64,000 bases of DNA from Paraburkholderia humisilvae (GTDB taxonomy: Bacteria; Pseudomonadota; Gammaproteobacteria; Burkholderiales; Burkholderiaceae). The stretch lies in NCBI RefSeq assembly GCF_902859855.1, contig NZ_CADIKH010000017.1, forward strand, positions 62,001 through 126,000. Reading direction: 5' to 3'. Numbering within the stretch: position 1 is the stretch's first letter; the number at the start of each line of letters is the position of its first letter. This document shows, one piece after another, positions 1-7,923 of this stretch. Position numbers and translations under genes: made by a program. The notes below the pieces were generated by a model. That model had not been told where the DNA came from. It worked only from the letters and a program-made list of their open reading frames with translations, and made no database searches.

Positions 1-35
1 GCCGCTAACTCAGTGAGGCCGCGAACAACACTGCA

Positions 36-326
36 TCAATGCCAGTCGTGATGTTCGTGCCACTCATGCTCGCGCCACTCGTGGCGGCGCCATTCGCGTT
101 CACGCCATGCGCGGCGCTCACGCCAGTCAGGACCGTAGCCATAGCCCACCGCGACGGGCGCCTGCGCGACCACCACCGGAGGCGGCGGCGGCGCCGCATA
201 AACCGGTGCCGCAGGCACGACCAACGGCACCCCCAGTCCGACGGCCACATCCACATGCGCCGATGCCGCTGTCGACGCACCCAACACTGTGAGACCCAGT
301 ACCGCGCCGAGCACCTTCTTGTTCAT
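36..326 (-). CDS. Small His/Trp/Arg-rich exported protein
   Basis: A 96-residue protein of unknown function. Residues 1-23 form a clean Sec signal peptide (MNKK start, hydrophobic core, cleavage after ASA), so it is exported to the periplasm or surface. The middle is Pro/Val/Ala-rich (PXPV-like), and the last 30 residues are a charged repeat of WRE/HEW units ending in HHDWH, with about ten histidines. The start is supported by an AAGGAG ribosome-binding site just upstream. The His-rich tail could bind metal, but this is inference from composition only. No operon partner is visible; the next gene downstream in the window is over 100 bp away and transcribed in the same direction. Confidence 0.75.
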   Translation of the reverse strand: MNKKVLGAVLGLTVLGASTAASAHVDVAVGLGVPLVVPAAPVYAAPPPPPVVVAQAPVAVGYGYGPDWRERRAWREREWRRHEWREHEWHEHHDWH

Positions 327-431
327 TTTCGACTCCTTGCACGTTGAGTGCGTGACGATGAAACTGGTTTGCAGTGTATGAGTCGATGTTTGACACAGGT
401 GCTACGCTGATCGCACATTCGTAACAGGACG

Positions 432-1790
432 TTAGCGGCTGTTCGCCGATGCATGCGCAACATGACGCGCCATCAGCGCGGCCGCACCGAGATACCTGGA
501 CGGATCGGTCAATGCGCGCAGTTGCGCATCGTCGAAGCGTTCGCGGATCACCCCGTTGGCCGACAGCACGTCGTACAACGTGCGGCTTTCGTCGATCGCG
601 ACACGGCACGCGTCATACACCACATCGTGCGCGTGCTGACGGCCTAGTGCCGGCGCGAGCCCCATCATCACCGCTTCGGCAACGATCAAGCCGCCCGTCA
701 GATCGAGATTCCTGCGCATCCGCGCTGCGTCCACGTGCAGCCCGCGCAACATGAAGTTCGCCTGATGCAGCGCGCTCGACGCGAGCAGGAAGCTTTCCGG
801 CACCGCGCTCCATTCGAGGTGCCACGGGCCGGTCGCGCGCTCGAAATCATGCATCATCCCGTCGAGCATCAGAGCGGCGCGCTCGCGCAGCATCTTCGCC
901 GCCGCGAACATCAGTTCGCTCGAAATCGGATTGCGCTTTTGCGGCATCGTTGAGCTTGCACCGCGGCCCGGCACGAACGGCTCCGCGACTTCACCGAATT
1001 CCGACGCGGCCATCATCATCACGTCGATGCTGATCTTGCCGAGCGACCCGCCGATGCTCGCAAGCAGCGACACCAGCTCGCATAGGCCATCGCGCGCGAC
1101 ATGCCACGTTATCTCAGGGTTGCGCAACCCGAGTTCCTGCGCCAGCCGCCGCCGCGTATCGAGCGCGCGCACCGGGTCGCCGAGCGACGCGAGCGTGCCC
1201 GCCGCACCGCCGAACTGCACCATCAGCACGCGTGCTTTTGCCTGTTGCAAGCGCTCCGCATGCCGATCCAACGCGGACAGCCATACCGCTGCGCGAAACC
1301 CGAACGTGACCGGCAACGCATGCTGCAAATGCGTGCGGCCCGCGGTCACCGTATCCGCGTATCGGTCGGCGAGATCGCGCAGCGCTTCGCGCACTTCGTC
1401 GAGCTGGCGTGTGATGATGCCGACACCTCGCTGACACTGCAGCATCGTCGCGGTATCCATGATGTCCTGCGTCGTCGCGCCCCAATGCACGTAACGGCCC
1501 GCTGCGCCGCACATCTCGCTCAACTGCTTGACGAGCGGCAGGATCGGATAACCGACAATCTCCGTTTCATGACGCAGTTGATCAAGATCGAGCTTCGCGA
1601 AATCCGCGCGCTCGGTGATCTCGCGCGCAGCCTGCTCGGGAATCAGGCCCGCTTGCGCCTCGGCGCGCGCAAGCGCGGTCTCCGCGTCGATGCAGCGGGC
1701 CAGATACGCGGTATCGGAAAACACGTCGCGCATCTCGGGCGTGCCGAACATATCGCGAAACAGCGCGGAGTCGAAAACAGTGGTGGCCAT
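432..1790 (-). CDS. Fumarase/aspartase-superfamily lyase, 3-carboxymuconate cycloisomerase-like
   Basis: A 452-residue member of the adenylosuccinate lyase/fumarase superfamily. It carries the family signature loop SSTMPQKRNP (the flexible Ser loop), the HWGATTQDIMDTA motif and GRTHLQHALP, all closest in pattern to PcaB (3-carboxy-cis,cis-muconate cycloisomerase); length is also that of PcaB. A TTG codon at 1823 would extend it by 11 residues, but the ATG at 1790 gives the usual MATTVFDS-type start. It is not in a pca (protocatechuate) context: it is the third gene of an operon with a D-tartrate-dehydratase-like enzyme and a dicarboxylate symporter. The reaction is therefore probably an elimination on a C4-type dicarboxylate adduct rather than muconate cyclisation; this is inference. 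Confidence 0.8.
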   Translation of the reverse strand: MATTVFDSALFRDMFGTPEMRDVFSDTAYLARCIDAETALARAEAQAGLIPEQAAREITERADFAKLDLDQLRHETEIVGYPILPLVKQLSEMCGAAGRYVHWGATTQDIMDTATMLQCQRGVGIITRQLDEVREALRDLADRYADTVTAGRTHLQHALPVTFGFRAAVWLSALDRHAERLQQAKARVLMVQFGGAAGTLASLGDPVRALDTRRRLAQELGLRNPEITWHVARDGLCELVSLLASIGGSLGKISIDVMMMAASEFGEVAEPFVPGRGASSTMPQKRNPISSELMFAAAKMLRERAALMLDGMMHDFERATGPWHLEWSAVPESFLLASSALHQANFMLRGLHVDAARMRRNLDLTGGLIVAEAVMMGLAPALGRQHAHDVVYDACRVAIDESRTLYDVLSANGVIRERFDDAQLRALTDPSRYLGAAALMARHVAHASANSR

Positions 1791-1823
1791 CGTCGTCAGT
1801 TCCTCAAACTTTCCATTTTTCAA

Positions 1824-2990
1824 TCAGGCTGCAAGGCGTTCGAGCCAGGGGCGCAACCCGTCTTTTTCCTCGAGTCCGAAGCCGGCGGCGTCGGTCGGAC
1901 GCACGAGGCCGCCGCCGATCCCGCATCCGGCCGGATAGCCGCCGAACGGCTGAAACACGCCCGGGTACGCTTCGCAGCCGCCCAGTTCGAGGCCGACCGC
2001 GATGTGCAGGTTGATCAGATGGCCACCATGCGGATACGCGTGCGCGCGATCGAAGCCGCGGTTTTCGATCAGCTCGATCATTCGCGCGTACTCAGTGAGC
2101 CCGTATGCAAGGCCCGCGTCCATCTGGAACACGTCCTTGCCCGGCCGCATGCCGCCGAACAGCGCCAGGTTCTTCACGTCCGCGAGCGAGAACAGGTTTT
2201 CCCCGGTCGCGATCCGCCCCGCGTACGCCTGGGCGACCTGACGGTTCAGGTCGAAATCGAGCGGATCGCCAATCTCTTCGTACCAGCGCAGGTCGTAGGG
2301 CGCGATCGCTTCAGCGTACGCAAGCGCGGTGTCGAGATCGAAGCGGCCGTTCGCGTCGACCGCGAGCCGCTGCCCGGCGCCCGCGACGGAAAGCGCCGCT
2401 TCGATACGCGCGAGGTCCTGCACGAGGCTCGCGCCGCCGATCTTCATCTTGAACGCGTCAAAACCCATCTCGCGGTATCTGTCGAACTCATCGGCAAGGC
2501 GTTGCGTGCTCTCTTCCGGGTAGTAGTAGCCCCCCGCCGCATACACGTCGACGCCTTCGGCCTTGCCGCGCCGATCAAAACGGCGCGCGATCGTCACGTG
2601 CGCGGGTTCGTCGCGCAGCTTCGCGTTCAGGTCCCACACGGCCAGCTCGATCGCACCGGCGGCCGCCGCGCGGTCGCCATGGCCGCCGGGCTTTTCGTTG
2701 CGCAGCACCGTCTTTAGCACCGTCTCGGGGTCGAAGCCTGCGCCGCTCGCATCGAGCAAACTATCGGGCGCCGCGGCGACGAGCCGCGGAATCATCCGGT
2801 CACGCAGAATGCCGCCTTGCGCGAAGCGCCCGATCGAATCGAACGCATAGCCGATCAACGGCTTGCCGTTGCGTATCACGTCGGTGTGCAGCGCGACCAG
2901 CGACACGTCGTGCTCCGCGAAACTCACCAGCGCATTTGCCACATTGCCTTCGAGCGGGACCGATATCTCCCTGACGGCGGTAATACGCAT
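1824..2990 (-). CDS. D-tartrate dehydratase-like enolase-superfamily enzyme
   Basis: A 388-residue enolase-superfamily dehydratase (mandelate racemase/muconate lactonizing type). From memory it lines up along its whole length with Bradyrhizobium D-tartrate dehydratase (TarD), which converts D-tartrate to oxaloacetate. Residues matching the known TarD set are visible: Lys100 in NEKPGGHG, the KMK motif with Lys183, metal ligands Asp212 (VDANGRF), Glu238 (WYEEIGDP) and Glu264 (ATGENL), and His321 in PHGGH. ATG at 2990 gives the MRIT start. It lies 31 bp downstream of the symporter gene and 33 bp upstream of the lyase gene, so all three are probably co-transcribed. Substrate may be tartrate or a related 2,3-dihydroxy or substituted acid. 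Confidence 0.85.
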   Translation of the reverse strand: MRITAVREISVPLEGNVANALVSFAEHDVSLVALHTDVIRNGKPLIGYAFDSIGRFAQGGILRDRMIPRLVAAAPDSLLDASGAGFDPETVLKTVLRNEKPGGHGDRAAAAGAIELAVWDLNAKLRDEPAHVTIARRFDRRGKAEGVDVYAAGGYYYPEESTQRLADEFDRYREMGFDAFKMKIGGASLVQDLARIEAALSVAGAGQRLAVDANGRFDLDTALAYAEAIAPYDLRWYEEIGDPLDFDLNRQVAQAYAGRIATGENLFSLADVKNLALFGGMRPGKDVFQMDAGLAYGLTEYARMIELIENRGFDRAHAYPHGGHLINLHIAVGLELGGCEAYPGVFQPFGGYPAGCGIGGGLVRPTDAAGFGLEEKDGLRPWLERLAA

Positions 2991-3021
2991 AACGCTCAAC
3001 CCTTTCTTGAATGAACCGGAA

Positions 3022-4368
3022 TCAGATGACCTTGCCGGGCCGCGTGCCGAAGACGCGCTGATACTCATCGCGCGCCGCTTGCTCGTCGAACTCGCCGGAC
3101 GACTTCGCGATCACCAGCGTCGCGACACTATTGCCGATCGAGTTGCAGATCGCGACCGCTTGCGACGTGAAGCGATTGATACCGAACAGAATGGGCAACC
3201 CTTCGATCGGCAACATGCCGGACGCTGTGACGGTGGCCGCAAACACGATGAACGTGCCGCCCGACACGGTCGCCGCGCCCTTCGACGTGATCAGCATCAA
3301 CACCAGCAGCCCCAGCTGCTGATGCAGACTGAGCGGCACGCCGTATGCGTTGGCGACGAACATCACGCACAGCGACATATAGACGGCGGTGCCGTCGAGA
3401 TTGAACGCATAGCCGGTGGGCAGGACGAGGCCGGTCGACTGCCGCGAGCAGCCAAGCCGCTCGAGCTTCTCGAACAGGCGTGGCAACGCGCTTTCCGACG
3501 ATGCGGTCGCGAACAGCAGGAAAATCTCGTCCTTGAAGTAGCGCAAAAAGCGCAACACGTTGAAGCCGTACACGCGCAGCACGATGCCGAGCACCACGAC
3601 GACGAAGAACGCCAGCGTCAGGTACATCACGATCAGCAGATAGCCTAGCGAGATCACCGCGCTCATGCCGCTGCTGCCGATCGCGAACGCGATCGAGCCG
3701 AACGCGCCGAGCGGCGCGAACTTCATAATCACGTCGACGAATTTGAAAAACACTTCGGACATGCGCGTCAGCGCATGCTCGACGCTGCCGCGCTGCTCGC
3801 GTGTGAGCATCAGCAATGCGGCGCCAAAGCCGATCGAAATCACCAGCACCTGCAGCAGCGAGCCGTTCGCAAATGCGCCGACAAAGTTGTCCGGAAACAG
3901 CGTGAGCATGAAATGCTCGAGCGACACGGGCGCCGCCTTGCCGTACTGCGCGTGAGCGGCCGCGGCGTCGGCGGCGTTCTGCGTCAGATGCATGCCCGCG
4001 CCGACGTCCGACACATTCGCGATCACCATCGCGAACGCGAGCGCGATGGTCGACACGATCTCGAAGTAGATCAGCGCGCGCAGCCCGATGCGGCCGACAT
4101 TCTTCAGGTCGCCCGCTGCCGCGATGCCCAGTACGACGTTCAGGAACACGAGCGGCGCGACAATCATCTTGATCAGGCGCAGGAAGATGTCGCCGAGAAT
4201 CTTCATGTCGACCGCCAGCTTCGGCGCGATAAAACCAAGCGCAATGCCGGCCACGATCCCGACCACGATCTGCACGCCAAGGCGCGCGACCAGCGGCGGC
4301 CTTTCGCGTGGGGTCGCGCCAGCCGCATCCGGGCTGCGGGGGTGGGCGGTGTCGGTCTGAAAAGCCAT
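3022..4368 (-). CDS. C4-dicarboxylate:cation symporter (DAACS/SDF family), DctA-like
   Basis: A 448-residue inner-membrane symporter of the sodium/proton:dicarboxylate family. It has the eight-or-so hydrophobic segments of the fold, the serine-rich re-entrant motif SSESALPRLFEKL and the GYAFNLDGTAVYMSL substrate-binding segment near residues 285-335. The ATG at 4368 has a GGAG ribosome-binding site eight bases upstream. It is the first gene of the operon with the tartrate-dehydratase-like enzyme and the lyase, and so probably imports their substrate; that the substrate is tartrate or another C4 dicarboxylate is inference. Transcription should start at the promoter and twin operator at about 4428-4483. 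Confidence 0.88.
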   Translation of the reverse strand: MAFQTDTAHPRSPDAAGATPRERPPLVARLGVQIVVGIVAGIALGFIAPKLAVDMKILGDIFLRLIKMIVAPLVFLNVVLGIAAAGDLKNVGRIGLRALIYFEIVSTIALAFAMVIANVSDVGAGMHLTQNAADAAAAHAQYGKAAPVSLEHFMLTLFPDNFVGAFANGSLLQVLVISIGFGAALLMLTREQRGSVEHALTRMSEVFFKFVDVIMKFAPLGAFGSIAFAIGSSGMSAVISLGYLLIVMYLTLAFFVVVVLGIVLRVYGFNVLRFLRYFKDEIFLLFATASSESALPRLFEKLERLGCSRQSTGLVLPTGYAFNLDGTAVYMSLCVMFVANAYGVPLSLHQQLGLLVLMLITSKGAATVSGGTFIVFAATVTASGMLPIEGLPILFGINRFTSQAVAICNSIGNSVATLVIAKSSGEFDEQAARDEYQRVFGTRPGKVI

Positions 4369-4427
4369 GCTCGTCTCCGTTTGCCGTGCGCGCACACGCT
4401 CACGCGTCCGGAATTTCATATCGAATA

Positions 4428-4456
4428 AGTCCGGACATTTAAAATATGTCCGGACT
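4428..4456. promoter_or_regulatory. Twin GTCCGGAC operator (29-bp perfect inverted repeat)
   Basis: AGTCCGGACAT at 4428-4438 and its exact reverse complement at 4446-4456 are separated by 7 AT-only bases. Each arm holds the 8-bp palindrome GTCCGGAC, centred 19 bp apart. A further GTCCGGA half lies near 4405-4411. The site sits between the divergent symporter operon and the HutC-type GntR gene and overlaps the -10 of the operon promoter, as expected for a repressor operator. Confidence 0.75.
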
Positions 4457-4483
4457 ATATTGGCACGATATGAGATGGGTCAA
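4454..4483 (-). promoter_or_regulatory. Sigma-70-type promoter for the symporter/dehydratase/lyase operon
   Basis: On the minus strand, TTGACC (4478-4483) is followed after 18 bp by TATAGT (4454-4459). Both hexamers match the consensus at five or four of six positions. The -10 overlaps the GTCCGGAC operator at 4446-4456, so repressor binding would block it. Confidence 0.6.
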
Positions 4484-4665
4484 CCTCGGGTTTACCTGTA
4501 TGCTTCGCGGCAGTTCTCCTGCCCGCGCCCGCCTGGCTTGGCAATGCGCGACGCGCGGGCTAGCATTAGCGCGCCTGTAGCGCCGCCAAAAACATGCAGG
4601 CTTGCCAGCCGGGTACAAGACGATTTGCCCGAACCCCTGCTTCCCCCCGCGAAAGGACCGTTGCG

Positions 4666-5391
4666 ATGAAACCCCGATACGCCGAGCTGGCGGAGCAACT
4701 GATTACGGCGATCGGCAACGGAACCTTCGAAGTCGGCGCGGCGCTGCCCAGCGAGCTTGATCTTTCCGCGCAATACGGCGTGAGCCGCGCGACCGTACGC
4801 TCCGCGCTCGAAAAGGTACAGGAGCTCGGGCTGATCTCGCGGCGCAAACGCGCAGGCATCCGCGTCGAAGCGAGCAAGCCGCGTGTCGCATTCGAGCAGT
4901 CGATGTCGAGTGTCGAGGATCTGATCCAGTTTGCGGCCGTGACCGAGCGGCACGTACAGGCCATCGGCGAAGTGTCGGCCAGCCCGGCGCTCGCCGCACG
5001 GCTTGGCGTCGAGACGGGGTCGCGCTGGCTGCGTGTCGAACTGCTGCGCGTCGATCCGGCGAAGCCCGACCAGCCGATCTGCTGGACCGATGTGTATCTG
5101 GAAGCGTCGGTCGGCGCCGGCATCCGGCGCGAGTTGCGCAAGAGCTCAGGGTTGATCTGCGAGATGGTCGAAGCGCGCTTTGGGCGCACGGTGCGCGAGG
5201 TGCGCCAGGAAATTCGCGCCACTGGCGTGCCCGCGCGGATCGCGGCGTCGCTCGCGGTCGCAGCGGAGGGGCATGCGCTGGACATCACGCGCCACTATGT
5301 CGACCAGCATGGCGTCGTGTTCGAGGTCACGGTTAGCGTGTTTCCGGCGGATCGCTTCACCTACGCGCTGCAATTGCGCCGGCAACGCTGA
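4666..5391 (+). CDS. GntR-family regulator, HutC subfamily
   Basis: A 241-residue transcription regulator. Residues 1-70 are the GntR winged helix (ALPSELDLSAQYGVSRATVRSALEKVQELGLI), and residues about 85-235 form a UTRA ligand-binding domain of the HutC type, which senses small organic acids or related effectors. The ATG at 4666 follows an AAAGGA ribosome-binding site; the frame is open to 4594 but has no better start. It is divergent from the symporter-dehydratase-lyase operon, with the twin GTCCGGAC operator between, so it very probably represses that operon and itself until the substrate or a product is bound. Confidence 0.88.
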   Translation: MKPRYAELAEQLITAIGNGTFEVGAALPSELDLSAQYGVSRATVRSALEKVQELGLISRRKRAGIRVEASKPRVAFEQSMSSVEDLIQFAAVTERHVQAIGEVSASPALAARLGVETGSRWLRVELLRVDPAKPDQPICWTDVYLEASVGAGIRRELRKSSGLICEMVEARFGRTVREVRQEIRATGVPARIAASLAVAAEGHALDITRHYVDQHGVVFEVTVSVFPADRFTYALQLRRQR

Positions 5392-5400
5392 AGGTGTCGG

Positions 5401-6114
5401 TCAGGCGCTGAACTGCTCGCCGACAAACGACAGATGCTGCGCCATCGCCTGTGCGGCGCCGTCCGGCGCGCGCGCGCAAATCGCGCGATAAATACTCTCG
5501 TGCTGCGCGAGCCGCGCGATCGAGCGCTCCTTCGCGTGCGGCAAGTCGAGCATCGCCGCATAGGTATTGCGCGTGATGTGGTCGCGCAACTGATCGATCA
5601 CGGTCGTGTAGAAGCGCGTCAACATGAAGTTGTGCGCCATCGCGGCCAATGTCAGATGGAAGTTCGCGTCGCCACGCGCTTCAGCTTCGACGTCGCCGTC
5701 CGACACCGCGCGTGTCATATCGTGCAGCACCGTGCCAAGCCGTTGGCGTTCGTCGGCGCTCGCGCGTTCCGCGGCGAAGCGCGCGACACAGCATTCGAAG
5801 ATCGCACGGAACTCGAGCGTTTCCCTGCGCTGTGGCGCACCCTCACCGCTGCGCTGAAGCCATAGTGAATCGGGCATCGCCTGCGGCGCCGCGCTGACGA
5901 ATACACCCGCGCCGCGGCGCGTCTCGAGCGCGCCGCGTGCGACGAGCCGCGCCACCGCTTCCCTGACCGTCGAGCGCGACGCACTGAACGCTTCCGCCAT
6001 CGCGCGCTCGGACGGTAGCCGCGCGCCTGGTCGCAACTGCGGGTCGAGCAGCCGGCTTTCGATTTGCTTGATCACATGATTCAGCGCGCTGTCCGGGCCG
6101 CCCCGCTGTGCCAT
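5401..6114 (-). CDS. GntR-family regulator, FadR subfamily (FCD domain)
   Basis: A 237-residue regulator: an N-terminal GntR winged helix (RLPSERAMAEAFSASRSTVREAVARLVARGALETRRG) followed by an all-helical FCD effector domain from about residue 90. FadR-subfamily proteins of this kind typically respond to sugar acids and other carboxylates. The ATG at 6114 has a GGAG ribosome-binding site nine bases upstream, better than upstream starts. It ends only 10 bp from the convergent HutC-type gene and is divergent from the altronate/galactarate dehydratase gene; the TGGTCCGACCA palindrome between them is a textbook FadR-type site. Confidence 0.87.
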   Translation of the reverse strand: MAQRGGPDSALNHVIKQIESRLLDPQLRPGARLPSERAMAEAFSASRSTVREAVARLVARGALETRRGAGVFVSAAPQAMPDSLWLQRSGEGAPQRRETLEFRAIFECCVARFAAERASADERQRLGTVLHDMTRAVSDGDVEAEARGDANFHLTLAAMAHNFMLTRFYTTVIDQLRDHITRNTYAAMLDLPHAKERSIARLAQHESIYRAICARAPDGAAQAMAQHLSFVGEQFSA

Positions 6115-6136
6115 CAGTTGTCTCCTCGTTTCGACG

Positions 6137-6147
6137 TGGTCCGACCA
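6137..6147. promoter_or_regulatory. FadR-type operator TGGTCCGACCA
   Basis: An 11-bp palindrome of the TGGTnnnACCA form recognised by FadR-subfamily GntR proteins, 23 bp upstream of the FadR-type gene start and 130 bp upstream of the dehydratase gene. No second copy was noticed in this gap. Confidence 0.65.
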
Positions 6148-6276
6148 ATTTGCGGCCGTCGACGCCGCTTCGCATACTCGAACCACCCCACATGATGCAC
6201 GACGCAACGCGCCCGTGCACGGCAACCGCCGGAGTCAGCGCTAAGGCATCCACTCCGGTCGCAAAGGAGATGAATC

Positions 6277-7812
6277 ATGGCCGATATCGCGGCCGCTTCG
6301 GCGGTCATCAAACTGCATCCCGACGACGACGTCGCCATCGCGCGGCAGGCGATTCCCCGCGGGACGAACCTCGATGAGCTGGACGGCTTGACCGTGCTCG
6401 CCGACATTCCCGAAGCGCACAAGGTGGCCGTGCGTTCCGTCGCGCCGGGCAGTGCGGTGCGCCGCTACGGCCAGATCATCGGCTTCGCGACGCAGGCGAT
6501 CGAGCCGGGCGAACATGTCCATGTGCACAACGTCGCGATGGGCGATTTCGAACGCGACTATGCGTTCAGCAGCGATGTGAAGCCGGTGCAAAGCGCGACC
6601 GAACCGCTGACCTTCATGGGCATCCAACGCGCCGATGGCCGCGTCGCGACACGCAACTACATCGGCATCATCAGCACGGTGAACTGTTCGGCGAGCGTCA
6701 CGAAAATGGCCGCGCAGCATTTCGCGCAGCCCGGCCGGCTCGATGCGTATCCGAATGTCGATGGCATCGTGCCGCTGTCGCACAGCTTCGGCTGCTGTAT
6801 CGATCACAACGGCGAAGGCATCCAGCAATTGCGCCGCACGATCGGCGGCTTTGCGCGCCATGCGAACTTCGCGGGCATCGTCGTGGTTGGCCTCGGTTGC
6901 GAGGCCAACCAGATGGGCGCGCTGTTCGTCGCCGAAGGCGTGACACCAGGACCGATGGTGGTGCCGCTCGTGATGCAGGAACTGGGCGGCACGCAAAAGA
7001 CCGTCGATGCCGTGATCGAAGCGGTCGACAGGATGCTGCCCGTTGCGAACCAGGTGAAGCGCGAGCCGCTGCCGGTCTCGCACCTGTGCGTCGCGCTCCA
7101 ATGCGGCGGCTCGGACGGACACTCCGGCATCACCGCGAACCCCGCGCTCGGCGCGGCCGTGGATCAGCTCGTCAAGCACGGCGGCACCGCAATCCTGACC
7201 GAGACGCCGGAAATCTACGGCGCCGAGCACCTGCTGACGCGCCGCGCGGTGTCGCGCGAAGTCGGCGAGAAGGTGGTCGAACGGATTCGCTGGTGGGAAG
7301 GCTACGCGGAGCGTGAAAAGGGCAGCATCGACAACAACCCGACGCCCGGCAACAAGGCCGGCGGCCTGACGACGATTCTCGAGAAGTCGCTGGGCGCGGT
7401 CGCGAAGAGCGGCTCGACACCGCTCGTCGACGTCTATAAGTATGCGGAGCCGATCGACAAGCACGGTCTCGTGTTCATGGACGCGCCCGGCTATGACCCG
7501 ATGGGCGCGACCGGCCAGATCGCGAGCGGCGCGAACCTCGTCGTGTTCACCACGGGCCGTGGCTCGTGCTTCGGCGCCAAACCGGCGCCATCGATCAAGG
7601 TCGCGACCAACTCGAAAATGTACCAGCGGATGCGCGACGACATGGACATCAACTGCGGTGAAATCATGGATGGCACCGCGACCGTCGAGCAGAAAGGCGA
7701 GGAGATTTTCCGCGCGATCGTGCGGATCGCGTCGGGCGATCAGTCGAAGAGCGAGGCGCTCGGTATCGGCAACGAAGAGTTCGTGCCGTGGATGATCGGT
7801 GCGCAGATGTAA
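6277..7812 (+). CDS. Altronate/galactarate dehydratase family (UxaA/GarD) protein
   Basis: A 511-residue iron-dependent sugar-acid dehydratase. Residues about 10-90 are the SAF domain (AVRRYGQIIGFATQAIEPGEHVHVHN), and residues about 105-500 are the GD-AH domain with CGGSDGHSGITANPALG, NPTPGNKAGGLTTILEKSLG and FTTGRG motifs. It mixes UxaA-like (GEHVHVHN) and GarD-like (C-terminal) features, so the substrate, D-altronate or galactarate, cannot be assigned. AAAGGAGATGAATC precedes the ATG. The divergent FadR-type gene and its operator imply induction by a sugar acid. It may work with the tartrate-like operon nearby, as both handle hydroxy-dicarboxylates. Confidence 0.85.
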   Translation: MADIAAASAVIKLHPDDDVAIARQAIPRGTNLDELDGLTVLADIPEAHKVAVRSVAPGSAVRRYGQIIGFATQAIEPGEHVHVHNVAMGDFERDYAFSSDVKPVQSATEPLTFMGIQRADGRVATRNYIGIISTVNCSASVTKMAAQHFAQPGRLDAYPNVDGIVPLSHSFGCCIDHNGEGIQQLRRTIGGFARHANFAGIVVVGLGCEANQMGALFVAEGVTPGPMVVPLVMQELGGTQKTVDAVIEAVDRMLPVANQVKREPLPVSHLCVALQCGGSDGHSGITANPALGAAVDQLVKHGGTAILTETPEIYGAEHLLTRRAVSREVGEKVVERIRWWEGYAEREKGSIDNNPTPGNKAGGLTTILEKSLGAVAKSGSTPLVDVYKYAEPIDKHGLVFMDAPGYDPMGATGQIASGANLVVFTTGRGSCFGAKPAPSIKVATNSKMYQRMRDDMDINCGEIMDGTATVEQKGEEIFRAIVRIASGDQSKSEALGIGNEEFVPWMIGAQM

Positions 7813-7923
7813 GCGGACGCATGTCGTAGTCAACCGCGGGGTGGCAGTGGCAAGCGCGCCGCCGCTTCATCGGAACTGCGATCAGACCTGCCCGCCGGAC
7901 CACCGCCCGGCGTTTCACCACTA

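Noticed and set aside
1101..2717. 538-codon plus-strand frame opposite two catabolic genes
   Set aside because: Arg/His-rich shadow spanning two real genes on the other strand.
6241..7833. 530-codon open frame antisense to the altronate/galactarate dehydratase
   Set aside because: Shadow frame caused by high GC3; Arg/Asp/His-rich composition without family motifs.
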